Below, one piece after another: positions 63,056 through 64,000 of a stretch of 64,000 nucleotides of DNA. Within the stretch, counting starts at the first letter, position 1; every line of letters starts with the position of its first letter. The position numbers were made by a program, and so were the translations under genes. A model generated the notes under the pieces. It was not told where the DNA came from. It searched no databases and saw nothing but the letters and a program-made list of their open reading frames with translations. The stretch is from positions 62,001 through 126,000 of the forward strand of contig DATHWW010000003.1 of the NCBI GenBank assembly GCA_035460165.1, given 5' to 3'. This stretch comes from MM2 sp035460165 (GTDB lineage Bacteria > Pseudomonadota > Gammaproteobacteria > Burkholderiales > Methylophilaceae).

Positions 63056-63764
63056 GTTCCTCTCCTTTTTCTACGATCAACACAGCTTCGCCGTTCATCC
63101 ACACCGCACGCGGCCAACTGCTCATTGCAATCTTCAGCGCAGAATCGGTTAGCACCTCACCCTCGACGCTTTGCACGATATCCAAACCAGTACTTGCGAA
63201 CAGTTCGCCCAGATCGACCACCTGGTCCGTCATCTCGCGCACGCCCTTGAGCCACAGCAGGCGCCCGTCACTGCCCGAGGCGTGCAGGCCGACTGCAGAA
63301 AGCGCGCCGATGATGCCATCGTGCGTCCCGGTCAAGCCAAGCAATGGTAACCCGTACGCCTCGGCAACACGACGCGCATCCTGCTGATACACGCGTCGAC
63401 GCTTGCACAAAAATCCGAAGCGCTGAATCTCGGAGGTAATGACGTTCTCAGCAGCAACGCACAAGCCGGCATCCGAGCCCTCGGCACTGTTCGCGACTAA
63501 ATAATCGCGGCAATAGTCGAGTATTGATGGGATATTCCCGGCTTCGGCACTTACCCTGACGCATGCCGCACTGTTATGCGAGGTATAGGGCACCAGCGGG
63601 CTCATGAGGAGTTGATGACGGGTGATATGCGCCGGCGAAGCCAGCCCCCTCGCTTTCAATTCCGAGGCAATGGTGCGCGCATGGAACCCGGTGCCGCAGC
63701 TCTCAAGATTGTCGGTATCGTCCAGGCCGATCAGCACATCAATGGAGTCAGATATAGCGGTCAT
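63003..63764 (-). CDS. TiaS-like (tRNA-Ile2 agmatinylcytidine synthetase-like) kinase-domain protein
   Basis: 253 residues. The N-terminus VLIGLDDTDNLESCGTGFHAR places Asp15, Asp16 and Asp18 as the DDTD motif of the ATP-binding domain of archaeal TiaS, and HQLLMSPLVPYTSHNSAACVRV continues that likeness. The OB-fold and zinc ribbon of TiaS are missing. Bacteria modify this tRNA with TilS, so another small-molecule kinase role is likelier. ATG 63764 precedes the conserved start; the frame opens at 63902. A ModE-like site lies just upstream. Confidence 0.7.
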   Translation of the reverse strand: MTAISDSIDVLIGLDDTDNLESCGTGFHARTIASELKARGLASPAHITRHQLLMSPLVPYTSHNSAACVRVSAEAGNIPSILDYCRDYLVANSAEGSDAGLCVAAENVITSEIQRFGFLCKRRRVYQQDARRVAEAYGLPLLGLTGTHDGIIGALSAVGLHASGSDGRLLWLKGVREMTDQVVDLGELFASTGLDIVQSVEGEVLTDSALKIAMSSWPRAVWMNGEAVLIVEKGEEHDGADWRVASKQYLKQF

Positions 63765-63780
63765 GGAAGTCGGCGTTTTT

Positions 63781-63804
63781 CGAAATATCGAATGATATAT
63801 AACG
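63781..63804. promoter_or_regulatory. ModE-like inverted repeat
   Basis: CGAAATAT (63781-63788), 8-bp spacer, ATATAACG (63797-63804): half-sites match in 6 of 8 positions and resemble the CGTTATAT / ATATAACG halves of ModE operators. It is located 17 bp upstream of the TiaS-like ATG and downstream of the ModE-like gene. Confidence 0.5.
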
Positions 63805-63841
63805 CAATGCGCATAAACAAGCCCGAATTGCTTTATCGCTT

Positions 63842-64000
63842 TCAGGAAAGCAAAGATATCAGCACTTGCACCTCTTGCTCTACGGCTGCGGATGCGGTGC
63901 ACTCGATGGCGCGATAACGGCGCAAAACATCATGACCGAACTCGGTCACCCTTGCGCCGCCGCCATGACTGCCGCCGGTGGCGGTGGCAACGAGCGGCTG
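63842..64000 (-). CDS. ModE-like DNA-binding regulator (partial, C-terminus only)
   Basis: The last 52 codons are visible: PLVATATGGSHGGGARVTEFG, then LRRYRAIE and a short tail with a stop at 63842. The ATGG-GGG-A-T segment is the wing of the ModE N-terminal LysR-like helix-turn-helix. The protein ends soon after, so it lacks the molybdate-binding (TOBE/MopI) domains of E. coli ModE. It should regulate molybdenum/tungsten genes; effector unknown. Confidence 0.82.
   Translation of the reverse strand, partial: QPLVATATGGSHGGGARVTEFGHDVLRRYRAIECTASAAVEQEVQVLISLLS

Overview
The window looks like chromosomal DNA of a betaproteobacterium. DUF3683 and DUF3579 family proteins are present, the dcw cluster is laid out in the proteobacterial way, and the LPS, SecA and outer-membrane genes are Gram-negative. 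An affiliation with Nitrosomonadales/Gallionellaceae-type freshwater bacteria is an inference only. Most of the DNA is dense, ordinary housekeeping sequence.

Layout. 1-7.9 kb: partial DUF3683 dehydrogenase, a TlpA-like/DinB/HemJ-like run, a TetR regulator, a PfkB kinase, a glycine-zipper lipoprotein, the ornithine-lipid pair olsB-olsA (with a Pho-box-like site and a long palindrome at its start), apaH and a c5-type cytochrome. 7.9-10.8 kb: tRNA-Arg(CCG) and an ethylene-receptor-like PAS/GGDEF/EAL protein. 10.8-19.9 kb: secA, an M23 peptidase, dciA, a TauE/SafE permease, cca, an NDUFA9-like epimerase and a lytic transglycosylase. 19.9-21.0 kb: a gene-poor stretch holding a roughly 0.5-kb near-palindromic repeat element. 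21.0-39.6 kb: a complete mraZ-rsmH-ftsL-ftsI-murE-murF-mraY-murD-ftsW-murG-murC-murB-ddlB-ftsQ-ftsA-ftsZ-lpxC cluster on the minus strand, with a readable mra promoter and four MraZ boxes. 39.9-47.7 kb: an oxidoreductase, a giant coiled-coil/AsmA-like fusion, RNase P RNA, an aminotransferase, pyrC and rsmI. 47.7-53.9 kb: lpoA-yraN-diaA-dolP, a DUF3579 gene, a TlpA-like gene, trxA, rho and rpmE. 54.0-55.7 kb: a GT39-type glycosyltransferase.

55.7-64.0 kb is a minus-strand island that reads as oxyanion (tungstate/molybdate) acquisition: ModE-like DNA-binding protein (partial), TiaS-like kinase-domain protein, ECF-S-like membrane protein, TonB-dependent receptor, a second TupA-like binding protein, then an OprP-type porin directly in front of tupA-tupB-tupC. 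A ModE-type inverted repeat lies between the regulator and the rest. Joining a TonB receptor, a porin, two binding proteins and a TiaS-like protein under a ModE-like regulator is the best candidate here for an undescribed system.

Other points of interest are the sensor domain with an altered copper site, the coiled-coil/AsmA fusion with 300-bp internal repeats, and the 0.5-kb repeat whose terminal hairpins show compensatory base changes.
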